A stretch of DNA of 64,000 nucleotides from Fremontodendron californicum. Its lineage: Eukaryota; Streptophyta; Magnoliopsida; Malvales; Malvaceae. This document shows positions 11,557 to 24,985 of the stretch, in pieces. Location of the stretch: NCBI GenBank assembly GCA_030761205.1, contig JAULJL010000025.1:7569501-7633500 (forward strand), read 5' to 3'. The position numbers were made by a program, and so were the translations under genes. The notes beneath the pieces are model-generated. The model worked only from the letters and a program-made list of their open reading frames with translations, did no database searches and was not told the DNA's origin. Each line of letters opens with the position of its first letter. Positions within the stretch are counted from its first letter, which is position 1.

Positions 11557-14500
11557 TGTAGACACCTAATTTTGTCCGGACCACTAAAGCAAGTATGTTT
11601 TCTTCCTAAATTGATGTTTCAGAATGTAAAAAGACTTTTTTCATCCTGTAGGTGGTACTCCCAGACTTAGTCTAAGAAGGCGAGCATAAAAAATCAACCC
11701 CTAAAAGTCAACTAATAAAAATGTCAACCCACTTTTAAAATTAAGATTTGAAGTTCAATTGAAAAATGGCGAAAGCATTTTGATAATCCGAGGTCTACAT
11801 TGAAAGATATGGAGTTCGGAAGTTGGGTTACGGAGATTCAGTAGAAAGGAAACCCTAGTTCGAGAAATTTGGGGAAAAGTGCTTAAACGATCAAATTGGT
11901 CGAAATTGAAGGTTCCAAATGAAAGATAAGCACTGACTACGAGTGATGGAGAAGCCACTTGGAAGAAAAACTGAAAGAAAAGTCAATCAGGAAGAAAATC
12001 GAGAATTAGGGTTTTTGGTGGATTTCGTTGAAATTTGGAAGAATTACAGAAATGACCCGACTCGGTAAGACTAAAGCCACTAATGGATGAGGAGTGATTA
12101 AACAAGGATAGCCCAAGGCGCAGTTTGAAGAAAATCTTAAAATCGGACTTGTTTTGAGAAAAATCAAGTTTCAGAGGCAAAAAGGGAAAATTTGAAAAAT
12201 TTGAAAAAAATAGCAAATGTACTCCAAAAATTTTGAAAATTTGCAGATCTCATTCTTAAATCATTTCGAAGAGATTGGCGAAATAAAATCCGGATTCGAA
12301 GTTCGTTTGCAAAATGACCAAATCCCGGGTCCCCTATGTAGAAATTCACGAAGATAAATCCGGGGAAAATAGCAAATGAACCCCAAAAACTTTGAAAATT
12401 TGCAGATCTCATTCTTAAATTATTTCAAAGAGATTGGCACAGAAAAATCTAGATTCGGAGTTCGTTTCAAAATGGTCAAATCCCGGGTCCTCTATGTAGA
12501 AATTCAAGAAGATAAATCCCGAAAAAATAGCAAATGAACTCCAAAAATTCTAAAAACTTCCAAATCATACTTTTAAATTATTTGGAAGAGATTGGTGAAG
12601 AAAAATCTGGATTTGGAGCTCGTTTAAAAAATGGTAAAGTTTGGGAGCACAAAAAGGCAATTTTGGAAGAAAAAATCCAAATAAATAGCCAATGGGCTCG
12701 AAAAATCTTGAAAACCTCCAGAATTTGCTGTTTTCATTTGATATTTGGTGAGTTTCTTTTTATTTTGATTTTACAATAAGTGTTTTTAAGCTTTCTTTTC
12801 AAGTTCTTTCTTCATTCTTTCTTGAAAAACTATGGAAAATCAATTTTTTTTTCTATTTTTCTCTAAGTGGCCGAATGGCCTATGGTTTTAGTATAGTTGT
12901 TGTTTGCATTTTTTATTTCATGTTATTCTTGATATTTAACAAGTTTTGATGCTTTAAATCTTCTTCTTATACATAAACATGAAGCTTGTTTTAATTTGGT
13001 TGCTTGCTTGTTTCCATTTTTTGAGTCTATTATCTTGTTATCATGTTTATTTTACTTGTCTTTCATTTTTGATTTTCTGTTTTCAAAATATTTTAGTTTG
13101 TTTATGTTTTACATTTTGTAATCCATGTGTTTGTGAAAATGCCTATTGGTTTTCATGTCTTTACTTTATATTTGCATGATTTGAGCATTATTCTTTAGCT
13201 ATGCATGTTAGTATATCATGTGTTTGTGAAAATACCATGCTCATTTTAAGCATGAGACCATTCAGCCACCCTCATGTTGTATGCTTTGTGTGTGCATTTT
13301 TGTGATGTTAGTTGATAGATTTGCATTTTCATGATATTTGGTTGTGTATTTTGTTTAAGCATGCCATATGTTTGTATTATTTCCATGCATTCTTTAGGTT
13401 TAGGATTGGTTTGCTTTGCCATGCATATTCATGCATTTTAGACTTAAGTTGCATAAAATGCCATGCAAGTTCATTTAGGTCTAGGTCATTTTATTGATGC
13501 CATGCATTTTTCATGTCATTTAGGTTTTAAATCATGCATTTCATGCATTATATTTGCTGTATTTTCATGCATTTCATGTCATTGCCACTTGATTTATGAC
13601 TTAGACCAATCAATAGTTCAAAGTCATGCTCATTTTGATCATACTTGTGGAAAATTAAAGAGTTTTCAAATTGATTATTCTATCTTTGTGATTTTTTTTT
13701 ACTTAGCCAATTTTTGCCTAACTTTTCAAAAGTGTTAGCTACTGTTTGTGAGTCCTTAGGAGAGTTTCTAATATTTTTACTTTGATTTTTAAATGATTTT
13801 ATCAAAGGCAAAAAAGTGTGTTTTGACAAAACAGTTTTTTCACCCAGTACTCGTACTTTCCCGATTTGTTTGGGCAGTTATCTTCAATCAGAAAATTAAG
13901 CTGATTGTTTTCCGTGTAGTTTTGCATGTCCTGAGTCTCCAGTATTTCTTTTAGAGTTTTTTTTTTAAATAGGGTAAAAAATCGTGCTTTAAAACTAGAC
14001 AGTAGAGGCAGAATTGAATTTGAAGGAAAATAATTTTCTGTTTTGGTTAAGTTATTTAGAGTGGCTGATTAGAAAGTTTAGCTACTGACTTATGGTAGTT
14101 TCTAAGCATTTTTAAACTCTAAAAATGATTTTTTAAATCTCGGGTTAAGGGTGGTCAAGTTCAGGATTTTAAACTTAGGAAATTAGAGCCATTTAAAAAG
14201 GGTTTAGCTAAGTTTTTTTTTTTTTTAATCTAAGCTTTTCAAAATTGTTTTCAAACAATCACAAAGCATTTTGGTTTTAGAATTTTAATTTGATATATTT
14301 TCCTAAGATAGCCAGATATCTTTTTAGATATACGGATTTTCTTAATTAAAAGAAAAATTACATTCTCATGCATTGCATTTTTCATATTCATGCATACTAT
14401 ATAATATGTGATTTTTGCTATGTTAATTTTCATGATGGTGTTATTGTCTTTGATTTAAATTTTTGATATTATATTAATTGTTACATGATTTTGAATATTT

Positions 14501-15759
14501 CATGCTATCCTATGCTTTTATTTAGTCATTTATTTTTGTCACATTATTTAGCATATGCTATGTTCATGCATTATTATTTTTATTTTTATTTTCATGCATA
14601 TTATATGTTAGCATTATTTTGTATTTCATGTCATTTCATATCATTTAGATTATATGCCATATCATTTATATTTGTCATGTCACTTAAATCATTTTATTCC
14701 ATTTAGAATATATCATGTGACTTAGGATATTTCATTTCATATAGAATATATTATGTTACCTAGGTCATTTCATTTCATTTCATATAGAATATATTATGAT
14801 ACCTAGGTCATTTCATTTCATGTAGAATATATTACGTTTCCTAGGTCATTTCATTTCATTTAGAATATATTATGTCATTTAGGATATTACATTTCATGTG
14901 GAATATATCATGTTACCTAGGTCATTTCATTTCATTTAGAATATATCATATAACTTAGGATATTTCATTTCTTTTAGAATATGCTATGACATTTAAACTA
15001 TATCATACCATTTAGGTTGCATTATATTATCTACATTTTTCTATGTCATTTTATTGTCACACATATTCATATCTTTTTTTAAATGTTTTGAAAAATGAAG
15101 TGATTTTTCATAAAATAAAGATATTTCCGAGTTAAAAAAATTCATGAGTGTTCTACCGGGTTTGCTGGGGAGGATATCATCAATTATCATTAATAACTGA
15201 ATATCTTCTTTTAAAACGAGAATGATTCGGAAATTTTTCCAAATTAATAAAAATTTCTATATTTTGCCACGTTTGTTAGGGAATATAGAAAAATTTTGAA
15301 TTTATAATTCCGGATCATTTTCAATTAAAAATGAAATTATTTTTCTATAAATTGGGAATTAACTTGAAATACTAAATTTAAAACCGACTTTTTTTTTTTT
15401 TTTTACAAAGACTTGAGATAACACACGATTAATAAGGTACCGTTTTATACGGGCGTTGTGGGGGTGCTAATCTTTTCCCACACGTAACCGAGTCCCGAAC
15501 CCGCTTATTTGATTTGAAATTGTTTTTATAAAATGTTTTAATTAATTTTAAAATATTTTATAAAACCGGTTTTAATAGGTGGCCGATCACACCTAGCCAA
15601 AAAAAAAATTGGTGACGACTACATGTCTTTTTCAAGGTTATTTTCAAAACTTTCGTTTTTCTAGAGGAATTAAGTCAACTTTTCCTCTGTTTTTTTAATG
15701 TCACGCTTAATAAATAATAAAGTCTTACGATGAGACTTATTATTTTTTAGGTTGCAATA
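11557..15759 (+). mobile_element. Solo LTR (copy B), 4203 bp
   Basis: This LTR belongs to the same family as copies A and C but lies in the plus orientation. It starts TGTAGACACCTAATTTTGTC and ends GTTGCAATA; copy A ends GTTGCGACA. The two differences at the end fit C-to-T decay at methylated sites and spoil the usual CA terminus. Exact GCTGT duplications flank it and there is no primer site or body, so it is a solo LTR left by recombination between two LTRs. It contains inverted counterparts of the roughly 160-bp units (about 12160-12620) and the CAT array (about 14380-15070). Confidence 0.88.
14380..15070. repeat. CAT-rich array inside LTR copy B
   Basis: Units built on TCATTTCATTTAGAATATAT and CATGTTACCTAGGTCATTTC repeat with a spacing of about 35-60 bp, most regularly at 14690-14990. 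It matches the array position in copies A and C but has drifted to its own unit sequence. Confidence 0.7.
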
Positions 15760-15764
15760 GCTGT
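15760..15764. repeat. Target-site duplication GCTGT, right copy
   Basis: Exact match of 11552-11556, immediately after LTR copy B. Confidence 0.85.
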
Positions 15765-16201
15765 TAGTCTCTAACGATTGAGTGACCATAAAAATGAATT
15801 TTTATAACTTTGGTGACTAACTAAATTTCACTTTTCTTTCAATAGGAGAGAAAGAAAATAGTACTAGTGAATTACTCTTTTCTTCTTTTGCTCTTCCATA
15901 ATCTTCCCTAATTGATATTTAAATTAACAAGTGAAAAGTAGATACTTTTTCTTTATTTTTACCACTCTTTTCTCAATTCTGTCAATTTAACTAGTAACAA
16001 GTAATAGTATGTGCAGACATTTGTATTACATGGAGTGGAAATAAAATAATACTTTTCCATGACAACAAAAGTGACAAAACCATTATCTGCTATATATCAA
16101 GGAATGTTGTCAAATATATACGTGGAACAACTTTTGTTAATTGCATGGATTCTATAGCCTCACTAGCTAGTAGGGAAACATATATAGACGAAAAAGATTA
16201 A

Positions 16202-16896
16202 GAGCTCGTTTAGCAATGTTTTCGGTAGTCAAATAATGTTAAACGAGGTGTATTTCAATTTGAAAGCTGTTTCTGACAGCTAAAATCAAGCCAATACGTA
16301 AAGCTGAAAAATGGTGTGATTGCGGTACCAAAACTATGATTTTAAAAGAAAATGACCAAAAACCCAAAACCAATTCATTATTTACAGGAAAGAAAGTAAA
16401 AGAAACCAATTAAAAATTTGCTTGCCTTTTATATATATATTTTTTCATTATCTAACTTGTCTTTTATTTTTTATTTTTCATTATTCAGCTTGCCTTTTCA
16501 TGTTTATATTTTATTTCAAATATATAGTATTATATATTTAAATTTGTAAAATATTATGTTTATACGTGATTTTAATATTTAAAAAGTATTTTTATATATT
16601 AAAATTAAATTTTATAAATAATTATATTAATTATTTAAAAAATATTTAAAATTTATATTTTGATATATCTTAATATTAAATTACTTGAATATCATTGAAA
16701 ATAATTTCTTTTTTTAACTTTTCAACATTATGTCTAAAATAGATATTTTAACTTTTCACAGTAATTTTTTACAGTAATGCTAAACACTCAAAATTATCAA
16801 ACACGGTTTTTCAGAGTACTTTTTCACCGTACTTTTTAAACACATATTTTTCAAACCAAGTTTTTTCCCACCGCAACAGCAATGCTAAACTAAACC
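16202..16896. mobile_element. Harbinger-like MITE, 695 bp
   Basis: The left end GAGCTCGTTTAGCAATG pairs with the complement of the right end, GGTTTAGTTTAGCATTG, and the symmetry continues weakly inward (TTTTCGGTAG against TGTTGCGGTGG). TAA flanks both ends (16199-16201 and 16897-16899). A 3-bp TWA duplication is the hallmark of PIF/Harbinger elements, and TIRs with GTTTAG-like cores occur in such families. No open frame, so it is non-autonomous. Confidence 0.6.
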
Positions 16897-16899
16897 TAA

Positions 16900-18690
16900 G
16901 TAAAAGCTATTGCAACTTTTTTCTAATAGAAAAAGTGATTGCCATTCAGCATATATATAGATCTAAGAAATAGATATGTTCCTTTTTTACATTAATATAT
17001 AATTTTTTTTTTTTATCAAAATTTTGTCAGATAGTCATTTGAAAAAATGAGGACATTTATGCCAATTAATGGAAATGTGAATCTCATGGGTTTTCATATA
17101 AATGTCCTTAGGAATGATGCACTAGCCTTTCAATGAATTAACGTTATTTCTGATTAAAAATGTTTAAAACCCTTTCTCTTTCTCTCTCTTCAAACTTAAT
17201 TACTAGAAGAGAAAGAAGTTTTCCCCTTATTAAAAAAAATATATATATTTAGTCTTGTTGCAGTTGATTACAGCACTTTTCTTTCTTGTGATTGGCATGC
17301 CTCTGTCTGGTTTGCCACTCAAATAAATTATGGTATGGGTTAAGAGTCATTGGCTTACTTTTGACTTTTGAGTTGTAATTTGTATTATGGAGTATGATTA
17401 TCACATCATTTTACCAATGCAAAAGCAGCCTTGAAAACTGCCATCTATTATGAGTGAGAAGAAAGGAAATGAATGGATTGGTTGCCATGCAAGGCCACTT
17501 GTCATGCACAAATGGGTTAAAGTACCTCTCAAATTCTTATACTATATGAAAATTAGGAATTTAATCTCTATACTTAAAATTTGAATAATTAAGTTTATGT
17601 ACCCTTAAATCAAAAGTAAATAAAGATAATATATAACATCATTCATTTTCATCATTAAATATTTTAATGTAATGATTGATGTTGACATGTGAGAATTGGT
17701 GATGTGAGAATAGTATAATAGTGATATAGACATAAATTTCTATTTTTTAAAATTCTATTGACTTTCAAAGTAAAAAAATTTAAGAAAATATTTAATTGAC
17801 ACATGACAATCATGTCACATATTATTTATTTTAAATTATATAATATTTGATAAAATATATTAAAATTTTAAAAATAAGTATGCTGAATTTTTTATTTTAA
17901 TTTTTTAAAATTATTTTTATCAATCAATTTACCAATCATGAATTTTTTTGTAATTCTAAAATATTGACAAAAAAAAATTCTCTCTTCTTTCTTTCTTCCT
18001 TTCCTTTTCTCTCACCCTACTGGTTAGATAATTGTGGAATGAGAGAAGGCCGAACCTTGCCCAGCCGATGTTGTGACTACGGCTAGAGACAAATCAACTC
18101 TTGTAGCCGTCGATCCGACTAGGAGAAGAGAGATTGAGCTTTATGAAGCCCGACCTATTCCCTTAATAAATCGGTGGCAGCGGGAGCCGGTCTTACTTCA
18201 GCTACCGATATTTACTCTTTGATCAAATGACTTATTATTAGGTAGAGTGCTGTGAAGATTGATTTTCTACAATTTCTTCTACAATTTTACAGTCCAAGAA
18301 ATGAATTTTTACCAACTTTTGGTTTTGAGGAGCTAATGGTTTTCTGAAGTCATTAAATCAAACCAATTAATGACAGTCAATGTGAATATGAAGCTGAATT
18401 TCGTAAAAATTCAGCCACTCAAGCATATTAAATTCCATCCTTCCATAATAATAACAAAATCTTCAAAAGAACTGAATAAAAGTGATCTGATCTCCTGGCC
18501 CATCCAAAACAATGTTATTAAAAAAAAAAAACAACAATAGACAATGGTTTCAGATGAGAGAGAGCAGTGAAAAAGTAGGAAGAAAAAGAAAATGAAAAAG
18601 GTTATCTCCAAGTCAATTTGAGTGTAATTGCAAGTACCCTTTTGATTGTAAAAGTAATAATAGCGGATGGATGTAAATAATGATGAAACC
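16900..18690. other. No gene seen; decayed intergenic sequence
   Basis: I find no coding frame or RNA gene. The part at 17520-17900 (GGTTAAAGTACCTCTCAAAT onward) reads like old non-autonomous transposon sequence. The GC-richer part at 18000-18210 is not recognised. The missing left end of the CACTA element was looked for here and not found. Confidence 0.45.
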
Positions 18691-18829
18691 AAAGAAAGTA
18701 GAGAGTAGTAGGTTTTTAAAGAAAGAAAGAAAGAAATTTAAGGAAATCCTAACCCAACCGTCCTAGAAAAAGAGAAATTTATAAAATAAGAAAAAAGAAC
18801 TGTGGACCACATGGAATGTAGTTGATTGC

Positions 18830-20425
18830 ATCTGAATTGTGGTGATTGCGGGTAGAAGGAAAAACATGTCAACTCTTGGGTTTTGTTTCAAACTCATAAA
18901 CATACATAGAGTACTTTCAATGCCTCCAATAGCTTGAAACCAGGGTTGATGATTGAAATTGGATACAAAGACGCATCGTCTCCATATTTTTCCTGCAACG
19001 AAGTGCATAGTTTTTCTACAATTACAAATATTTAAAGATAAATAGTTAATACGTGACACTGTAATCAACACGTACATAAATAATTCAATTATATAAATCA
19101 AAAAATATAATAGACAATATTGATGTAATTAAAGACTTACATTAATAGATTTAGACTTGTTATCTACATAATCACCAAAACCTCCAGCACATTTGTGGGT
19201 TTTGTTGAATAGTTTCAAGAAAGTCACGTCGCGCTGCAACTTTTGTGACTACATTTAATGAAATTTCAAAATTATATTAATAAAAAAAAATCTAAATATT
19301 TCTTCAGATAAAACTTTTAAACAATAATTGCAAAAAAAAATAAATCTTACCATTTTGTGACATGTAACTAGAAAATGAATTGATCCTCCAATGTGCTTGG
19401 TAATGCTTCCATCTTTTTTCGTGTTCCTATTATCTTTGGCCTTTTGGGACCTACTTTTCCAAGCGTTAATACTCTAGACGTTGTCAATAAGTTGATCCCA
19501 AATATCGACTGCTATCCAACCACACTTGTAACCCTTGCAATATTCTATTCTCGTAGTCTGGAAAAAGACCAAGGCATTTTCCCTCTCAGTATTTAACATG
19601 TATTTGAATCGTTCCTTACATGTGGCCTCTCATAATTTTCTAACCAGTGGTGTTTGCTCAGGAGACCAATGGCATTTTCCCTACAATTAGACAGTACGAA
19701 TTAATATATAGGAATAAACATAATTGGTTAAGTAAATTAAATTAAAATTTGATTTTTTTATCAAATCATATCTCAAATAAAGTCCACGTATAACGTTTCA
19801 CCTCAATGGAGACATTGAGCAGTAGGCCACGGTCCGTTGAAATGTTGTCTGATCAAAGCGACAATGATCGATTTCAAACAACTCTCCATGAAAGTCCTAA
19901 AAAAATAAATCATGCCAGTCCACAATAATTAAATGTTATTAAATAATGGAATTAACATAATGTAATTAACTTACTTGTTTTGTAGAATTGACTGTCAAAA
20001 CCTGTCATTCAGTTTACTCAGTGTCGGTAACCCTTTTGTCGGACCTCTACCCCGTTTCCTTTACTGAGTGGGAGTACTGGGAGGCTGAGAAGGATGTGAT
20101 GCAGGTATCTCTATCTCCCGTTGCGTTATACCCTTTTGAAATACATTGATGATGACTCATTGACGAGATACTGCTCAATGTCTGACAAGGCCGGGGTAGT
20201 GAATGGTTCAGCAGGATACACCTGAGTCGCCATATACAATGTGGCGAGAGGCGATGCTGGAGGAACCAGTAAGAAGGGAGCCGGCGGCTAGGGATTTGAT
20301 GGGGAAGGAGCCTACCGATGTGGCAAACGTGGGATAGAAGGCCTCTTGGACAATCCACGAGATGCTCTGAAAGCATCCCATACTGAACCGCTTGGTTTTT
20401 TACCACCTTTACTCACTCGTCGCAT
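18830..20425 (-). pseudogene. Second CACTA gene, Transposase_24 (Ptta/En/Spm)-like, broken
   Basis: The likely start codon is at 20425-20423 and opens MRRVSKGGKKPSG, followed by a Ser/Pro-rich N-terminus (to about 20040), as is common in this CACTA protein. Between about 19650 and 19350 the minus strand reads WIAVDIWDQLIDN, then KSRSQKAKDNRNTK and GSITKHIGGSIHF, which match the conserved core of plant Ptta/En/Spm transposases as I know it. A further exon at about 19255-19130 reads RRDFLELFNKTHKCAGG, the segment that normally follows. In-frame stops (one between DN and IN in the core) and shifted frames show it is broken. Sequence at about 19010-18830 may be its C-terminal part. The function of this protein in transposition is poorly known. 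Confidence 0.65.
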
Positions 20426-20629
20426 TTTATCTGTGACATGAACAATATGAAATTTATTAGTAAATATTCAAATAGAATATATATTTATACACCTAGAAAT
20501 GAATAATAATATGAAATTCATGATACACATACAAAATGAATAAACATATAATTTCAATCATGCACGTACAAAATGTCTAAACATATAACCTCGATCATGC
20601 ATATACAAAATCAATAAACATATAACTTT

Positions 20630-22534
20630 CTAATCATTATCATTGTCGTCGTTGTCATCATCATCATTGTCGTCATTGTTATCATCATAATCTTCTTCTT
20701 TTACATCTTCATCTTCGAAATCTTCTTCATCTTCAAAAACTTCTTCGTCTTCTTCTTCCTCATCATTTTCTTCTTGATTGGTTCTCACAACATTATTTAC
20801 TTCTTCGAAATCACCATGAACCAGAAGTCGAGGATTATCAAGATCCTCTGAATATATTACAATGGTGAGAATAGACACATCCATTTATTGATAAACCCCT
20901 TCATTTAGATCAATTATTTCTGTTGCATAAGATCGAATGTCAAATCTACTCCTAACCTTTGTTTGAAGACAACCCATCAATCCCAACGTTCTCTTTTATT
21001 CGAAGGATAAGAACTGTAATAGACTTGTTGACATTGATGTGCTAAAAAAAAGGTTCATTACTAGCAAGTATTGACCTATACTTTCCTTCAACTAGCCTAT
21101 TATGAAGATCTACCTGAATTCCTTTATCCATATCAAACCATCGATGTTTGAAAAGTATGATCTGATTTCCTATACCAAAATATTAAAACTCCAGAATATC
21201 TAACAACATTCCATAAAAGTCATGCTCAGAATCATTATAACAGTTGTCTTTCACGCGTAAACTATTTTTCATGTTTTTTCGATTTTGTCTATAATCCAAT
21301 GTATGGAACTTGAAACCATTATCCAAAATAACACCAAGCCATACGTCCTAGACCATGAGATAGCTCAAATATACGAAAGTCATGTTGAATAGAACTTTGC
21401 TGAACCTATGAACAATCACGAAAAACAATATCAAACACCAAAATTCAAATATAACATAATGTTTGAAACCATTATTTTTTTAACTTACATATTCCTTAAA
21501 CCATTTTCTTAATCTTGCTGCACGGATTTTCTCCAACTCTCCATCAGTAATGTTCGGTGCATCGATTTTCACTGTCTCGTCAAATACACTAAAAATTAAT
21601 TACTAAATGAGTTACAATATTTACTATATAACATCATGCATTATATATAGATAAGAAAAAAAGTCTTACTCGATATAAGGTATGACTTCCTCGCAATTTA
21701 TTAATACATATAATTCAACTGCATCGTACACATTGTGGTCCAAATAATGGGCCTTTGTTTTTTCGAGCCAAAATATTTCCGTTGATGTGTGAAAATTTAG
21801 AGTCGTCCCATCGGATCGACATCTCCCCCATCATCATTTCGAGGACCCTAAGTAAATATTGTTTCTACATTTGGTTTAAAATATAAGGCGCAGAATGATA
21901 AAATTGCTTCCATGATATACACATCAAATATTGACCCTTCCACACATGCGAGATTTTTCACTTTTCACTTGAGATGATGTAAGAACGTAAATTAGAAGAA
22001 ACGAATAATAAATTAGCAGATTAGACGTATAAGAAAAATAGAGAAAATATGAAATTTACTTACATCCTTTAGTTATAGCCATCGATAATGTACCGGTCCA
22101 CCAACTTTTGCCTCATAAGGTAGGTTAATATGCAAATGTTCCATTAAATCAAAAAATGTGAGAGGAAAAATCTTTTCCAACTTGCAAACGATCTCAACAA
22201 TATTGGTTTCCAACAACTCCATCTGCTCGACATGAATTTTAGTTGAGCATAAATATCTGAAGAAATGAGATAGTTATAATTGCATACCAAATTGTGTTAG
22301 GAATCAAATTTTGAAACACAATTGGAAGCAATCGCTGCATAAAAATATGACAATTATAACTTTTCATACCATAAAACCTCCTATCAACCACATTTGCACA
22401 ACACCCAATATTCGAGGCAAATCCATCGGGAAGTCATAATTCTTTGACCCATGCACAAACTCTTTTTTGATATTCCCCGTATAATTTGTAATTGGCTTTA
22501 GGCTTGTATGCTTTTCCATTTTTTTCCACCAATT
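20630..22534 (-). pseudogene. CACTA TNP2-type transposase, C-terminal part
   Basis: Read leftward from the retrotransposon, the minus strand gives, across several frames, VKELRLPDGFASNIG, then FMQRLLPIVFQNLIP, then LEKIFPLTFFDLMEHL and YEAKVGGPVHYRW (about 22460-22080), the DUF4218-like region of TNP2 proteins. It continues with GVILDNGFKFHTLDYRQ and HDFYGMLLDILEF (21330-21180), ASNEPF (about 21055) and QVYYSSYPSNKRERWD (about 21010-20960). It ends in a very acidic tail (20640-20790, mostly Asp/Glu). Intron-like gaps with GTAAGT follow about 22070 and about 21490. Frameshifts and stops make it nonfunctional. Confidence 0.8.
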
Positions 22535-24967
22535 TAATGGGAAATTCGGCCTCACGCTTATACAAAAATCTCAAAGTAAACGCAACGGAAAGTAGACAGA
22601 AAAGTAGTCGGATCCCTCAAGATCTATAAATCCTGATTACATGGGTTTTATGGTAAAGAAAAATTTTAAATCACACATATGATTTAGATCGTACCTACTC
22701 AAGATCTCGTAATCCTGAGTGTGTCGTTCCTTGCACCAATAATGGGATGGTTACTGCACGATTTCTCTAAGGCCACGAGCAACACAAGTGTCTTGCCTCC
22801 AACAGTGATCCACACGAATGGATATTGACACCTTCACAAGGCTCGAGGATTCGCTAGTGCTAGCGGACTGATCTTTCGATCAAAATCAAAAGGTTGATGT
22901 TCTTTGATTTTCACACAGGGTCGAAAACCACAAAGAAAAAATAATGGTTCGGTAAGTCAAAGAAAATTGATCAAGAAGATTACGAAGAGGATCGGCAATG
23001 GTGAATATTTTCTTGGCCGATGGTTCTTTCTATTTTTATTAAGAAGAAGAAAACAATTAACTCCCAAGTAAAGTCTCTCTCAAAATCGTCAAAAAACAAA
23101 GTCAAGAATTCCTTCTCAAAGACTCATCTTTGGCCGGCCACAACCAGGGGGATAAGATAGAGTTTAGATTTTACTTAAACTCCCATGATGAAGAGAACTC
23201 TTCTCTCTCAAAGTTGTTCTAGTTCTACCCAATCACTCATTCTCCATGAGTTACCCGAACCTAGTCCCTTTTAGTATCCAAATTCGGCTGCCTAGGGGAT
23301 AATGAGGATAGGAGTTTGATTCTCAATCAAAGTCTTAGTTGAGGTGAAACTCTTTCACTCTCAAGCATCATAGTTCAACCTAAACTCTAACTCTTAAAGC
23401 CGAGGTCGAACCTATCCCGGATTATATCTATGTTAATTGCTCAATTTCACAGGGATAAGAGTTTGATTCTCAATCAACCTCTTAGAGTCCTAGTTGGACG
23501 CAACCAGCTCAGATTAACAGAGTTTGATTCTCAATCAAACTCCTTGTTCAAGTGAAACTCTTTCACCTAGCAAGTGTTAGAGTCCTAGTCAAACACTAAC
23601 TCTTAGTGCCGGATTCAGACTTAGACATAATCGAAGCAATGCTCGATTTAGTGAAATGCGATAAGATATTATTTGATTCGCAATCAAACTCCTTAAAGAT
23701 GAGAAACTTTTTCTCATTTCGGACATCTTAAATTTTCAGCCAGGACAACTTAACTTAAGACATGTCTACATTTAGACATTGTCTACTTAAGACAAGCTTA
23801 TCCACATTATCTTTTAAGACATCCTTATTTGGATTCCACAAACCCAAATTATGTCTTAACCTTCCTAAATTGAATTTATTCAATTAGGTCTTCCAAATTA
23901 ATCTTTTATTCAATTAAGTCCTACTTAATCAAATCCCAAGTTTAATCCAACATTACCGTCCTATTGCGAATGACCCATTAGGTTCCCAACATGTTGCCAA
24001 TGCGTATAAATTAATCTCATTAACTTATAACCATAGATCAAGAACGGGATCTAGCAACCCATCATTACCACCCAAATGGTGAAAAGTCAAAGTGACCTCT
24101 TTGAAACCTTTCAGTAACCAGCCTATCAGTGTACTGCTGCCCTTTCATCAGATATCCTGGAAAGCCTATGAGCATGGAGCAGTGTCTACTCATGTTCAAT
24201 CCATATTAGTTCTTGCAGCTTATGGTTAACCTTATAAATTTAAAGATACGATTTCTCCTAAATCCTTCATGCTTTGGCCAAAGACTTTATCAAGTTAACC
24301 GAAGCCAAGAACAGATGAGATACATCTCCTATGTCACTTAAAGTGGTGAATCCTCTCTGGATCACTTATCCATCTTAACATGGTTCATGTCATACCCAAA
24401 ATCACCCTACCATAAGCATCCCTTTTTAGGACCCATTCAGATGAAATCAAAGTATGACACTGCCTATACAAAATGACCTGGTATCACAAGTCCGAGGACT
24501 ATTTACACGACTGGCACGTGAGAACATTTCCATAGACACTAGAGTGACAATACCAAATGGAATTCTCATAGCGGGCCATGATCAGTGAACTTGTTCAACA
24601 GATAAGCACCTACATGTTATCCCAAGTATGCCTCATACTTCAACCTATGAGATCGGTTGCTTACTTCATAAGTAAGAATGATTAACATGTACTAGTCTTT
24701 GAGCATTGTCAATGCCCCATCTTGGCAATACGATGACTAGAAATAGTTTTAGGAACATGGCTTTGATGCATAAGGATCTCAAAATTATAACTCTTTATAA
24801 TTCCTTTGCAAGGCCTTTATGGACTTCATCCGATTAGTACTTAATAACTCTTTATTATAGTACTAACATGAAGGAAAACCTTGTATTACTAAAATATAGT
24901 GATGGGTTTGCTTTATTAACTATATATCCCTTGTCCAATTTGATTGGCTCTAGGGCATATACTAACA
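22535..24967 (-). repeat. 3' LTR of the Copia-like element
   Basis: On the minus strand it starts TGTTAGTATATGCCCTAG and its far end is at 22535 (plus strand TAATGGGAAATTCGG; the partner LTR has TGATAGGAAATCCAG). It carries no gene. Its short open frames, for example at 24868-25104, are not supported as genes. Confidence 0.85.
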
Positions 24968-24985
24968 ATCTCTCACTTGCACTTG
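24968..24985 (-). other. Polypurine tract of the Copia-like element
   Basis: On the minus strand GTGCAAGTGAGAGAT directly precedes the TGTTAG start of the 3' LTR. This resembles the AAGTGGGAGA-type tract typical of plant Copia elements. Confidence 0.7.

Larger units (their letters stand above)
10463..15831. mobile_element. Foldback transposon with long inverted arms, split by a solo LTR
   Basis: Removing the LTR at 11557-15759 plus one GCTGT copy leaves an element of about 1.16 kb with arms of about 400 bp. The left arm runs from GGTAAACTATACGGAGTCAC (10463) inward. The right end is GGTGACTAACTAAATTTCAC (ends 15831). Mirrored landmarks include ATGCCACGTGACATTATGA (left, near 10647) against the complement of TCATAATGACACGTGG (right, near 11463), and AGAATTTCTATTTTAGTCAC (left) against the complement of GTGACCAAAATAGAAATTCT (right). 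No transposase is present and the superfamily is unknown. Target duplications were not found, so the outer ends are approximate. Confidence 0.7.

Noticed and set aside
13463..13738. Cys/His-rich plus-strand frames in LTR copy B (also 12979-13497)
   Set aside because: They translate CAT/TGC-rich LTR sequence; the equivalent regions of copies A and C do not keep the frame.
22364..22555. 63-codon minus-strand frame as a separate gene
   Set aside because: It is a shadow; the neighbouring frame reads the DUF4218-like part of the TNP2 transposase.
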